Positions 1 to 10,422 of a stretch of 64,000 bases of DNA are shown here, piece by piece. Every line of letters starts with the position of its first letter. The stretch's first letter is position 1. Both the position numbers and the translations under genes were made by a program. Where the stretch lies: the NCBI RefSeq assembly GCF_009193175.1, contig NZ_VUKE01000002.1:124001-188000 (forward strand). Direction: 5' to 3'. Below the pieces are notes generated by a model that was given only the letters and a program-made list of their open reading frames with translations, was not told where the DNA came from and did no database searches. The stretch comes from Georgenia ruanii (lineage in GTDB: Bacteria > Actinomycetota > Actinomycetes > Actinomycetales > Actinomycetaceae).

Positions 1-1
1 C

Positions 2-574
2 GGCCGGGACCACCCGATGAACACCCCGCGCGAGCGCCCGCTGGTCTCCGGTGACCTCGCCCTCAAGGCCCGGGCGGTGGGCGCGGTCCAGATCCGGTCG
101 GCCTCCTTCGTCTCGCTGCTGCTGGACGCGCGGGCGGTGCGCGCCCACGGCCTGCCGGTGGCGGCGTACTTCCTGTGGAACGACGACTTCGAGTACACCG
201 CCCGGCTGCTGCGCCGCCGCGTCGGGCTGTACGTGACCGGCTCGGTGGTGCGCCACCTCACCAAGACCTTCGGCTCCACCGACGCCGACCCGGGGGAGCG
301 CTTCCGCTTCGAGGTCCGCAACAAGCTCTGGCTCTTCGCCCGCTCCCGGGCGCTGGACCCGGTCGGCGCCGTGCTCTACGGCGGCTCGAGCGTGCTGCGC
401 TGGGCGCGCACGATCGCCCGGTCCCGGCAGCGCCGCGTGGTGCTGCGCGCCGGGTGGCGCGGCCTGCGCGAGGGCCTGGGCAGCCGGCCGGCGTCGACCA
501 CGGCGGAGCTGGCCGGGCTCGGCCCGGTCAGCGCCGAGGTCGCGGAGGTCGAGCGGGGAGCCGGCCGTGGCTGA
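2..574 (+). CDS. GT2 glycosyltransferase, C-terminal part (5' truncated by window)
   Basis: The reading frame is open from base 2, so the gene starts upstream of the window. About 190 residues are visible. The segment LWNDDFEYTARL matches the acceptor-side motif of GlfT1-like family 2 glycosyltransferases and closely parallels IWYDDAEYTHRL in the gene at 9523. It is followed by a His (VVRHL) and a long basic C-terminal tail. The N-terminal GT-A fold with its DXD motif lies outside the window. The next gene starts 8 bases before this stop, so the two are translationally coupled. The context of glf, exporter and glycosyltransferases suggests a role in assembling a cell-wall galactan or similar glycan. 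The sugar specificity cannot be read from this fragment. Confidence 0.75.
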   Translation, partial: GRDHPMNTPRERPLVSGDLALKARAVGAVQIRSASFVSLLLDARAVRAHGLPVAAYFLWNDDFEYTARLLRRRVGLYVTGSVVRHLTKTFGSTDADPGERFRFEVRNKLWLFARSRALDPVGAVLYGGSSVLRWARTIARSRQRRVVLRAGWRGLREGLGSRPASTTAELAGLGPVSAEVAEVERGAGRG

Positions 575-1457
575 GCGCGGCGTTGGTGAGCCGGGCGCCG
601 GCGGGCGCGCCGGCGACGCGGCCCGGCCGGCCCCGTTCAGCGTGCTGCTGCCGGTCTACGCCGGCGACGACGCGGTCGCCTTCCGGCGGGCGGTGCGCTC
701 CGCCACGGTGGAGCAGGAGCTGCCGCCGGACGAGCTCGTCGTCGTGCGCGACGGCCCGGTCGGCGCGGCGCTGCGCGCCGCCCTGCGCGACCTGATCGCC
801 CCCGGCGCGGCCTCCCCGGCGGGCGAGGTGCCCGTCCGCGTCGTCGAGCTCGCCAGGAACGAGGGCCTGGCGTGCGCGCTCGAGCGGGGCCTGGCCGCCT
901 GCGCCCACGAGATCGTCGCCCGCGCCGACGCCGACGACATCTCCCTCCCCGGGCGCTTCGCCACCCAGATCCCGCTCGTGGCGGCGGGGCTGGACCTGCT
1001 CGGCTCGGCCATCACGGAGTTCGACGACGACGAGCACTGCCTGGGCCTGACGCGGGTCCTGCCCGCCGAGCCGGCCGAGATCGCCGCGACCGCCCGCTTC
1101 CGGGACCCGTTCAACCACCCCTCCGTGGTGTACCGCCGCTCCGCCGTCCAGGCCGCGGGGGGCTACCGGCACCTGGACCTCATGGAGGACTACTGGCTCT
1201 TCGCCCGGATGATCGCGGCCGGGGCCCGGGTGGGGAACGTCGCGGAGCCGCTGGTGCTCTACCGGGTCGGAGCCGGCGCGTACCGACGCCGCGGCGGCTG
1301 GCGGCTGCTGCGTTCCGAGGTGGCGCTGCAGCGCCGCTTCCGGGCGGCCCGCTTCACCACCCGGGGGCAGTTCCTGCGGAACGTGGTGGTGCGGGGCGGC
1401 TACCGCCTGGTGCCGGAGCGGCTGCGCAAGGCGGCGTACCGGCGGATGGTCGCCTGA
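567..1457 (+). CDS. Family 2 glycosyltransferase
   Basis: A 296-residue cytoplasmic GT-A enzyme. The nucleotide-binding start FSVLLPVY is at residues 24-31. The metal-binding motif is DADD at 121-124, and a later MEDYWLF (206-212) supplies the expected ED catalytic-base pair. Such enzymes transfer a sugar from a nucleotide donor to a lipid- or glycan-linked acceptor. The GTG start at 567 overlaps the upstream glycosyltransferase by 8 bases and has a GGGGAG ribosome-binding site just before it, so this is the last gene of that operon segment. The first 20 residues are Gly/Ala/Arg-rich and probably disordered. Donor and acceptor are unknown. Confidence 0.85.
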   Translation: MAERGVGEPGAGGRAGDAARPAPFSVLLPVYAGDDAVAFRRAVRSATVEQELPPDELVVVRDGPVGAALRAALRDLIAPGAASPAGEVPVRVVELARNEGLACALERGLAACAHEIVARADADDISLPGRFATQIPLVAAGLDLLGSAITEFDDDEHCLGLTRVLPAEPAEIAATARFRDPFNHPSVVYRRSAVQAAGGYRHLDLMEDYWLFARMIAAGARVGNVAEPLVLYRVGAGAYRRRGGWRLLRSEVALQRRFRAARFTTRGQFLRNVVVRGGYRLVPERLRKAAYRRMVA

Positions 1458-1568
1458 GGTCGGCGCGGGTGGAGGAGGTCACCGCCTGCCGGCGGTGAGG
1501 CGCGCCGAGCGTCGGCCCCGGGGCCGGTAGCCTGCGTTGGTTCGGGTGTGGAGAGCGGGGAGTAGTCG

Positions 1569-3539
1569 ATGTCGTGGTGGTCGGGGCTGGACGAGGCCGC
1601 CGTGCTCACCGCGTTCCTGTTCCTTCCCGGCCTGCTCGTCGGGGCCGTGCTGGGCCTGCGCCGCGTGGTGCTGCTGGCCGCCGCCCCCGGCCTCAGCGTG
1701 GCGATCCTCGGTCTGGTGCCCGTGCTGCTCGCGCCGACGGGCGTCGCGTGGAACCCGGCCAGCGCCGTCGTCTCCGCCCTGGTGGTCGCGGTCCTCTTCG
1801 CGGCCCTGCGTCGGGCGTTCCGGCGCGGCTGGCGGGTGGGCGCCGAACCGGGCCCGGCGGTGTGGCCGGTGCTGGTGGCCGTGGTCCTCGCGGCGCCGTT
1901 CGCCGCCCTCCCGATGAAGAACGGCATGGCGATGCCGGACCTGCCGCCCCAGACCTGGGACGCGGTCTTCCACCTCAACGGCATCCGCGCGATCGTCGAG
2001 ACCGGGGACGGCTCCTCGCTCCACCTCGGGCGGCTGGCGGATCCCGGGACCGCCACCGTGTTCTACCCGGCCGCCTGGCACGACATCGCCGCGCTGGCCC
2101 TGCGCGACGACGTCGTCGTCACCGCCAACGTGTTCACGCTCCTCCTGGCCGCGGTGATCTGGCCGCTCGCGCTCGCCGGCCTCGCCGCCGTCCTCGCCCC
2201 GCGCTCGTGGGCCGCGCCCGCGGCGGCGGCGCTGGCCGGTACCGCGCTGGTCGCCTTCCCCGCGCGGATGGTGTCCTACGGGACGCTGTGGCCCAGCGCC
2301 CTCGCGTACGCCCTGGTGCCCGTGGCCCTCATGCTCACGCTCGTGCTGCGGGACCGGCTGCGGCGCTGGCACTCCCACCCCCGGACGGCCTTCCCGGTCA
2401 GCGAGGTGGTCGCGCTGCTCGCCGTGCTCGGCGGGGCGGGGCTCGCCCACCCCAGCGCGGTCCTCGCGTACGGGGTGATCGGCGGGGCGATCTGGGTGCA
2501 CCTGTGGTGGCGGCTGCTCGCCGCCGCCCGCCGCCTGGGCGGCAGGTGGCGCTGGGCGGGCGTGGTGGCGGCCCCGGCCGCCGTCCTGCTCGGCCTGGCC
2601 GTCTTCGTCGCGTCGCCCCAGTTCACCACGACGGCGGCGAAGAAGCCGGAGCCGTTCGGAAGCGTGACGAACGCGATCCTCGGCGCGTTCACCGACGCGC
2701 AGCTCCCCGAGGTCGGCTTCGGCAACACCGAGCGCTCCTGGCTCATCGCCCTGCTCGTCACGCTGGGCATGGTGGCGACGGTGGTCGTCCGGCGCCACCG
2801 GTGGCTCGCCCTGGCGATGGTCCTCACCACCGCCCTGTTCGTGCTCTCCGTCGACTCCTCGCTGCCCGGGGCGTTCCTGGTCGGGCCCTGGTACTCCGAC
2901 CCGGTGCGCCTCGGCGGCATGGTCGCCCTCGTCGTGCCGGTGCTCGTCGCCGTCGCCGTGGCCTGGCTCGCCGAGGCGGGCGCCCGGTGGGCGCGGCCGG
3001 CGCGGCGCCAGGCACTCGCCCAGGCGGTCGCGGCCGCGCTCGTGGTCGTGCTCGTGGTGGGCACCGGTGGGCTCCGGCCCGGCGAGCGCACCGAGCAGAT
3101 GCAGACGAACTACCTCTTCGTGCCCGAGTCCGGGCTCAACGGGCTCGTCAGCCCCGACGAGCTCGCGATGATCGAGCGGGCCGACGAGACGCTGCCCGCC
3201 GACGCCGTCGTGCTGGGCAGCCCCTTCACCGGGGCCCCGCTGCTGTACGCCCTCTCCGACGTCGAGGTGGTCTACCCGCACTTCCGGGGCAAGTGGAGCG
3301 CGGAGGCGACCCACCTGGCGCGGCACTTCAACCGGCTGCGCTTCGACCCGGGAGTGTGCGCGGATCTGAACGACCTGGGCATCGAGTACGTCTACGGCGA
3401 CGACCTCATCTACTGGCCCGAACACTCCGAGAACGAGAACTACCGCGGGCTGGTGGGCCTGGGCCGGCTCGGCGACGCCCTGGAGCCGGTGGACACCGGC
3501 GGCACCGCCACGCTCTACCGCATCACGGCCTGCGGCTGA
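1569..3539 (+). CDS. DUF6541 polytopic membrane protein (paralogue 1)
   Basis: A 656-residue integral membrane protein with roughly a dozen hydrophobic segments and an extracytoplasmic C-terminal domain. After the second hydrophobic block it has a loop with WDAVFHLNGIRAI and then FYPAAWHDIAAL. These are conserved in the other two DUF6541 paralogues of this window (11780 and 31270). The C-terminal domain contains GVCADLND and ends YRITACG, so it has a possible disulfide pair shared with paralogue 3. The family has no assigned function. The architecture resembles lipid-linked-sugar (GT-C) glycosyltransferases, which is an inference. The ATG at 1569 follows GGGGAG. It converges on the pyruvyl transferase-like gene with only 4 bases between the stops. 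Confidence 0.85.
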   Translation: MSWWSGLDEAAVLTAFLFLPGLLVGAVLGLRRVVLLAAAPGLSVAILGLVPVLLAPTGVAWNPASAVVSALVVAVLFAALRRAFRRGWRVGAEPGPAVWPVLVAVVLAAPFAALPMKNGMAMPDLPPQTWDAVFHLNGIRAIVETGDGSSLHLGRLADPGTATVFYPAAWHDIAALALRDDVVVTANVFTLLLAAVIWPLALAGLAAVLAPRSWAAPAAAALAGTALVAFPARMVSYGTLWPSALAYALVPVALMLTLVLRDRLRRWHSHPRTAFPVSEVVALLAVLGGAGLAHPSAVLAYGVIGGAIWVHLWWRLLAAARRLGGRWRWAGVVAAPAAVLLGLAVFVASPQFTTTAAKKPEPFGSVTNAILGAFTDAQLPEVGFGNTERSWLIALLVTLGMVATVVVRRHRWLALAMVLTTALFVLSVDSSLPGAFLVGPWYSDPVRLGGMVALVVPVLVAVAVAWLAEAGARWARPARRQALAQAVAAALVVVLVVGTGGLRPGERTEQMQTNYLFVPESGLNGLVSPDELAMIERADETLPADAVVLGSPFTGAPLLYALSDVEVVYPHFRGKWSAEATHLARHFNRLRFDPGVCADLNDLGIEYVYGDDLIYWPEHSENENYRGLVGLGRLGDALEPVDTGGTATLYRITACG

Positions 3540-3561
3540 GGGATCACCGCCTGCGGCTGAG
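3522..3561. repeat. Duplicated 3' end of the DUF6541 gene
   Basis: The 19 bases at 3522-3540 (reading ITACG-stop) recur at 3543-3561 with one mismatch. The second copy supplies the last codons, on the opposite strand, of the convergent gene at 3544. Confidence 0.7.
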
Positions 3562-4800
3562 CGCCCGCAGGCGATCCGTGCCCGATAAGGCCCGCCCGGC
3601 CAGCGCCCGCACGCGCTGGCGCAGCGGACGACGCTCCGGCCCCGCCAGCAGCGGGCCGTAGAGCAGCCGCGCGGTCGCCGCCTTGGCCGCGCGCAGCCGG
3701 GGCAGCTTGTGGGGCAGCTCGGCGGGCTCGGCGGCGCCGATCTCCTCCAGCGCGTTGTTGCGCAGGCTCCAGCCCGACCCGGCCGCCCGGACCAGGCGGT
3801 GCTTGGCGTCGTAGTAGTCCGGCCGCACCGAGATCGCCACCCCGGTGGCGCCGGCCATGGCGGCGATCAGGTGGGGGTGGTAGCGGGTGGAGATCCACCG
3901 CTGGTGCGGTGCGGCCGGGAGGCCCCGTTGCCACACCTGCTGGAAGGAGACGATCTGGACGCCGGGCCACTCCTCCCGCAGGGAGTCGTAGATGAAGGCG
4001 TCCAGCCGGGGGATGGCCTCGACGACGGCGACCCGCTCGGGGGCCACCTCCCAGGCGGCGATCTGCTCGCGCACGAAGGCCACGAGGTCCGGCCAGTCGA
4101 CCTCGCGCAGGTCGTGCTGGACGACGACGCCGACGTCGAAGGCCTGCGCGCCCTGCGGGTCCAGCAGCGCCGCCGGCGGCTGGAGCAGCACGTCGTCGCC
4201 GGTCATCCGCAGGGGGAGGGCACGCTCGGCGTGCCGGGCCAGGGCGTCGGCGGAGCCGCGGTCGCGCACGTCGAGCACGGTGAGCGGCTCGGCCGCCCGG
4301 GCCACCCGGGCCGCGGCCGCGTCGCCCAGCGGCAGCAGGCCGATCCCGGTGACGCCCACCCGGGCGCGGGTGTGCCGGGCGAGCCACCCGAGGGCGTCGA
4401 ACAGGGCGAGGTTCTGCGGCCACACCTCGTTGGCGTACCCGCCGCCGACCAGGTGGACGACGTCGGCGCCCTTGAGCAGGTCGATGCCGGCCGTCCACCA
4501 CGGCGTGATGCCGGGGTCCGCGAGGCAGTCGACGATGAACTGGCCGACGTCGGCCACGCCCTCCTCGGCGGCGCGGTCGCGCAGCCGGAACAGGGTGTCG
4601 GTCACGCGCAGGCGGGGGTGGCGCCCGGCCAGCAGCGGCGCGGCCGGGCCGGGGAAGGGGGTGTCGAGCCAGACGTCGGCGTCGGGCAGGTGCTCGGCGA
4701 GGTAGTCCAGCCAGGCAGCGACGATGAGCTCGTCGCCCAGGTTGGGGTTCCCTGCCACCCCGACGAGATAGATCGTCGGGCGGTGCGCTGGATGCTGCAC
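3544..4800 (-). CDS. Polysaccharide pyruvyl transferase family protein
   Basis: A 418-residue protein of the polysaccharide pyruvyl transferase family. Its members add ketal-linked pyruvate to envelope glycans, or act as related transferases. The glycine-rich start LVGVAGNPNLGDELIVAAWL (about residues 10-30) is the family signature GNxGDE. A GGGYANE loop lies in the middle and a histidine segment STRYHPHLIAAMAG towards the C-terminus. I chose the GTG at 4800 because GAGGGAG lies just before it and the family homology starts a few residues later. The frame stays open upstream to 4929 but that stretch looks non-coding. The gene is convergent with the DUF6541 gene and divergent from glf. Confidence 0.8.
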   Translation of the reverse strand: MQHPAHRPTIYLVGVAGNPNLGDELIVAAWLDYLAEHLPDADVWLDTPFPGPAAPLLAGRHPRLRVTDTLFRLRDRAAEEGVADVGQFIVDCLADPGITPWWTAGIDLLKGADVVHLVGGGYANEVWPQNLALFDALGWLARHTRARVGVTGIGLLPLGDAAAARVARAAEPLTVLDVRDRGSADALARHAERALPLRMTGDDVLLQPPAALLDPQGAQAFDVGVVVQHDLREVDWPDLVAFVREQIAAWEVAPERVAVVEAIPRLDAFIYDSLREEWPGVQIVSFQQVWQRGLPAAPHQRWISTRYHPHLIAAMAGATGVAISVRPDYYDAKHRLVRAAGSGWSLRNNALEEIGAAEPAELPHKLPRLRAAKAATARLLYGPLLAGPERRPLRQRVRALAGRALSGTDRLRALSRRR

Positions 4801-4975
4801 GGTGCTCCCTCGTTGGTTCCTGACCGCGCAGCGTATCGGGAACCGGAGGTCCGTTAGAACGCGGCCCTGCCGCCCGGGATCGCCTGGCACGGCGGACCAC
4901 GCGGCTGGCCCGACCGTGGGTGGGATCACTCACCATCACGGCCCGGTTACGGGGACGGACGTGGTGAGCGGCTAA

Positions 4976-7070
<2,095 letters not shown>

Positions 7071-7071
<1 letters not shown>

Positions 7072-7820
7072 TGAGCGTCGACCACAACCACATGCCGCGC
7101 ATCGTCGTCGACGACGTCGCCAAGCACTTCACCCTGCGCCACACCCACACCGCCAAGGACTGGGTGGTCTGGAACCTCAAGGGCCGCAAGGAGGCCCGCA
7201 GCGACGACTTCGTCGCCCTGCACGACATCTCCTTCACCGTCGGCGACGGCGAGGCCGTCGCCCTGCTGGGCCTCAACGGCTCGGGGAAGTCCACCCTGCT
7301 CAAGCTCGTCTCCGGCGTCATGCGCCCCGACACCGGGAAGATCCGGGTGCGCGGGAACATCGCCGGCCTCATCGAGGTGGGCGCCGGCTTCCACCCCGAC
7401 CTGACCGGCCGGGAGAACGTCTACCTCAACGGCGCGATCCTGGGCATGACCGAGCAGCAGATCGACGACAAGTTCGACGAGATCGTCGCCTTCTCCGAGA
7501 TCGAGGAGTTCATCGACACCGAGGTGAAGTTCTACTCCTCGGGCATGTTCCTGCGGCTGGCGTTCGCCGTCGCCGTGCACACCGACCCGGACGTGTTCCT
7601 CGTCGACGAGATCCTCGCCGTGGGCGACGAGCCGTTCCAGAAGAAGTGCCTGGCGAAGATCCGCGAGCTGCGCGACGCCGGCAAGGCCCTCGTCATCGTC
7701 AGCCACGACCTGGACATGGTGGCCCGCCTGTGCAGCCGGGGCATCCTGCTCGAGCGCGGGCGGATGGTGATGGACGGGCCGATCGAGGAGGCAGTGGCAA
7801 CGATGAGGGGGGAACGATGA
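7071..7820 (+). CDS. wzt: Polysaccharide ABC exporter, ATPase (Wzt/TagH type)
   Basis: A 249-residue ABC ATPase. Walker A GLNGSGKST is at 67-75, the signature is the YSSGM variant (155-159) typical of polysaccharide exporters, Walker B FLVDE is at 176-180, and the switch is SHD. The insertion between the first strand and FVALHDISF is also family-typical. There is no C-terminal carbohydrate-binding domain, so export is probably not coupled to recognition of a chain-terminating modification as in O9a-type Wzt proteins. The ATG at 7071 overlaps the permease stop. A second in-frame ATG seven codons later is a possible alternative start. Confidence 0.93.
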
Positions 7821-9523
7821 CGGCCAGCGAGAAGGTGTCGAGCCTGCTCGAGGACATCCGCGGCGGGATCGAGGCGCGGGAGGCGGAGCTGACGCTCACG
7901 CCCGACGGCGTCGCGGCGGTGGAGGCGGTCGGCCCGGCCTGGGTGGCCGCCGCCGTCCGCGCGCTGCTGGTGGCCTACCCCGGCAGCCCGCTCGAGCTGG
8001 TGCTGCGCACCTCCGGGGCCGAGCCGCTGGCCGAGGGGTGGGACACCGCGCCGGCCGCCGCCGGGACCTTCTTCCTCGGCCAGGGCGGCGTGGGGCGCCT
8101 GTCGGTGGCCGGCGCCGAGGGCGCCGAGCGGGTGCACCGCGTGCTGCAGATGCCGCGGCCGGAGCTGATGACCAGCGACGGTGCCTTCCACTTCATCGCC
8201 CCCACCGACCCGGTGCGCCGCGCGGCGGGCAAGCTGTACGCGACGCTGTACCGGCGCACCCCGGTCCTGCTGGACACCTGGCGCCAGAGCCGGAACAACA
8301 CCCCGCCCGGGGGCCGCTCGCCCATGGCGCCCAAGGCCCAGCCCCTCGTGGCGGCCGGCCGCCGGCCGCGCCCGGCCGCGCCGGGACGCCCGGCGGTGTG
8401 GGTGGCCATGCACTGGCTGGAGTCCGGCGGCGCGGAGGCCTGGGGGTACCGCTCGGCGGAGATCGCCCGCGACGCCGGGCTCGAGGTGGTCATCACCGTC
8501 GACCGCAGCTCGCCGCAGCACGCCCTCGACAAGGCCCTGGCGATCACGCCGCACGTGTACCTGGCGGCCAACGTCCTCACCCTCGAGGACTGGGACCCGT
8601 TCCTGCACCGCCTGCTCGCCGCGCACGACATCCGCTTCGTCCACATCCACCACTCGGCCAAGGCCTACGAGTTCCTGCCCGAGCTGCGCCACCGCACCGC
8701 GGGCGTGCAGGTGATGGACAGCACCCACATCGTCGAGCACCGCACCGGCGGGTTCGTCCGGCACAGCCTGGAGTACTCCCACCTCATCGACGTCCACCAC
8801 GTCATCAGCCCCGCGCTGCGCGACCTGTACCTCATGGACGCCCGGGTGGCGCCGGGGAAGGTCGCCTACCACCCGCTCACGGACCTGTCCGCCGGCGCGG
8901 GCACGCGGACGGACGAGCTGGCGACCGCCGAGGCGGCCGCCATCGCGCACGGCGCCTCCACCGGCGCCCTCGCCGGGCGCCCGCTGCGCGTGGGCTTCCT
9001 CGGCCGCCTCGCCGCCCAGAAGCGCCCCTTCCTGTTCATCGAGCTGGCCCGCCGCCTGCACAAGGCGCACCCGGAGGCCTTCACCTTCCTCATGCAGGGC
9101 TCCGGCGTGCTCGGCGGCTACGTCTCCGAGCAGATCGCCCGGGCCGGTCTGGGCGGGGTCATCGAGCGGCGCGAGTGGGGCCCGGCGGAGCAGTTCTTCG
9201 ACGACGTCGACGTCCTCGTCATCTCCTCGGACAACGAGGGCCTGACGCTGACCACCATCGAGGCCGAGCAGCACGGGGTCCTCGTGCTGTCCGCCGACGT
9301 GGGCAGCCAGCGCACCGTCATCGCCCCGCTGCTGCTGGTCCCGCGGGCACCCCGCGCCTTCCTCGCCGGCGCCGTGCGGGCCCTCGGGCACCTCGCCACC
9401 GAGCCGCGGGCGTTCGCCCGTGTCCGCGAGGACCAGCGCCGGCTGCTGCGCGACCTGCGCGCCGTCCAGCCCGCGGGCACCTATCTCACCGCCCACTACG
9501 CCCAGAAGAAGGAGCACGCCTGA
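7817..9523 (+). CDS. Family 4 glycosyltransferase with unassigned N-terminal domain
   Basis: A 568-residue protein. The C-terminal two thirds look like a GT-B family 4 glycosyltransferase: VAMHWLESGGAEAWGY opens the N-lobe at about residue 196, and the C-lobe shows VGFLGRLAAQKRP followed by ISSDNEGLTLTTIEAEQHG, which carries the donor-binding Glu. The first 190 residues contain no motif I recognise. They include a predicted helical part and then short beta-like segments, and are far longer than a normal GT4 N-terminus. The ATG at 7817 overlaps the ATPase stop (ATGA) and is preceded by AGGGGGGA. The stop overlaps the next glycosyltransferase start by one base. It is probably a chain-extension or side-branch enzyme of the exported glycan. 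Confidence 0.8.
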   Translation: MTASEKVSSLLEDIRGGIEAREAELTLTPDGVAAVEAVGPAWVAAAVRALLVAYPGSPLELVLRTSGAEPLAEGWDTAPAAAGTFFLGQGGVGRLSVAGAEGAERVHRVLQMPRPELMTSDGAFHFIAPTDPVRRAAGKLYATLYRRTPVLLDTWRQSRNNTPPGGRSPMAPKAQPLVAAGRRPRPAAPGRPAVWVAMHWLESGGAEAWGYRSAEIARDAGLEVVITVDRSSPQHALDKALAITPHVYLAANVLTLEDWDPFLHRLLAAHDIRFVHIHHSAKAYEFLPELRHRTAGVQVMDSTHIVEHRTGGFVRHSLEYSHLIDVHHVISPALRDLYLMDARVAPGKVAYHPLTDLSAGAGTRTDELATAEAAAIAHGASTGALAGRPLRVGFLGRLAAQKRPFLFIELARRLHKAHPEAFTFLMQGSGVLGGYVSEQIARAGLGGVIERREWGPAEQFFDDVDVLVISSDNEGLTLTTIEAEQHGVLVLSADVGSQRTVIAPLLLVPRAPRAFLAGAVRALGHLATEPRAFARVREDQRRLLRDLRAVQPAGTYLTAHYAQKKEHA

Positions 9524-10422
9524 TGCAGGTCGGAGCCGTCGTCGTCACGTTCAACCGGTTGGGCATGCTGGGGCAGACCCTCGACGCCCTGGAGGCGCAG
9601 GAGCGCCCGGTCGACCACCTGGTCATCATCAACAACGCCTCGACCGACGGGACGCGGGAGTACCTCGAGGCCCGCGAGTTCACGGTGCCGACCACCGTCA
9701 AGCACCTGGCCACCAACACCGGCGGCGCCGGCGGGTTCGCCGAGGGCACCGACGTCGCCTACGGCCTGGGCATGGACGCCGTCTGGCTCATGGACGACGA
9801 CACCGTCCCGCGCCCCGGCGCCCTCGGCCCGCTGGTGAGCTCGCTCGAGGACGCCGAGCAGCGGCTCGGCTACCTGCCGAGCTTCGCGTGCTCGATGGTG
9901 CTGTGGAGCCAGGACGGCGCGCTGTGCGAGATGAACGTGCCCGAGCCCACCTGGGACTGGGCGCGGCCCCTCGCCGTGGGCGCGAGCTACACGCTCATGA
10001 AGTCCTGCTCGTTCGTCTCCGCGCTGATCACCCGCGAGGCGATCCACGCCGTCGGGCTGCCCTCGGCGAACTTCTTCATCTGGTACGACGACGCCGAGTA
10101 CACCCACCGCCTGTCCAAGTACCGCCCGGGCATCTTCGTGGCCGAGTCCAAGGTGGACCACCAGCTCCCGCAGAACCGCGGCGTGAACTGGGGCGACGTC
10201 AACGAGAAGAACATCTGGAAGTTCGAGTACGGGGCGCGCAACCAGATCGCCTCGGCCGTGAAGTTCCGCAGCCCCACCATCGCCGCCTCCCTCGCGGAGA
10301 ACATGATCAAGCAGATGCGGGGCTCCGGGGTGCCCAAGGGGCTGCGGCTGCGCCTCCTGAAGGCGGCCGCGAAGGGCCTGGTCTTCAAGCCGGAGATCAA
10401 GCAGGCCCGGACCGTTCGGTGA
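9523..10422 (+). CDS. GlfT1-like galactofuranosyltransferase family protein (GT2)
   Basis: A 299-residue GT-A enzyme. VGAVVVTFNRLGML opens the fold, the metal motif is DDD at 91-93 (LMDDDTVPRPG), and IWYDDAEYTHRL carries the acceptor-side acidic pair. This arrangement is characteristic of GlfT1/rhamnosyl-galactofuranosyl transferases, which prime galactan on a lipid-linked rhamnosyl acceptor. With glf, the exporter and the complete dTDP-rhamnose pathway in the same locus, a Galf transferase is the best guess. A rhamnosyltransferase is the main alternative. AAGGAG sits upstream of the ATG at 9523. The stop overlaps the acyltransferase start (GTGA). Confidence 0.82.
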   Translation: MQVGAVVVTFNRLGMLGQTLDALEAQERPVDHLVIINNASTDGTREYLEAREFTVPTTVKHLATNTGGAGGFAEGTDVAYGLGMDAVWLMDDDTVPRPGALGPLVSSLEDAEQRLGYLPSFACSMVLWSQDGALCEMNVPEPTWDWARPLAVGASYTLMKSCSFVSALITREAIHAVGLPSANFFIWYDDAEYTHRLSKYRPGIFVAESKVDHQLPQNRGVNWGDVNEKNIWKFEYGARNQIASAVKFRSPTIAASLAENMIKQMRGSGVPKGLRLRLLKAAAKGLVFKPEIKQARTVR

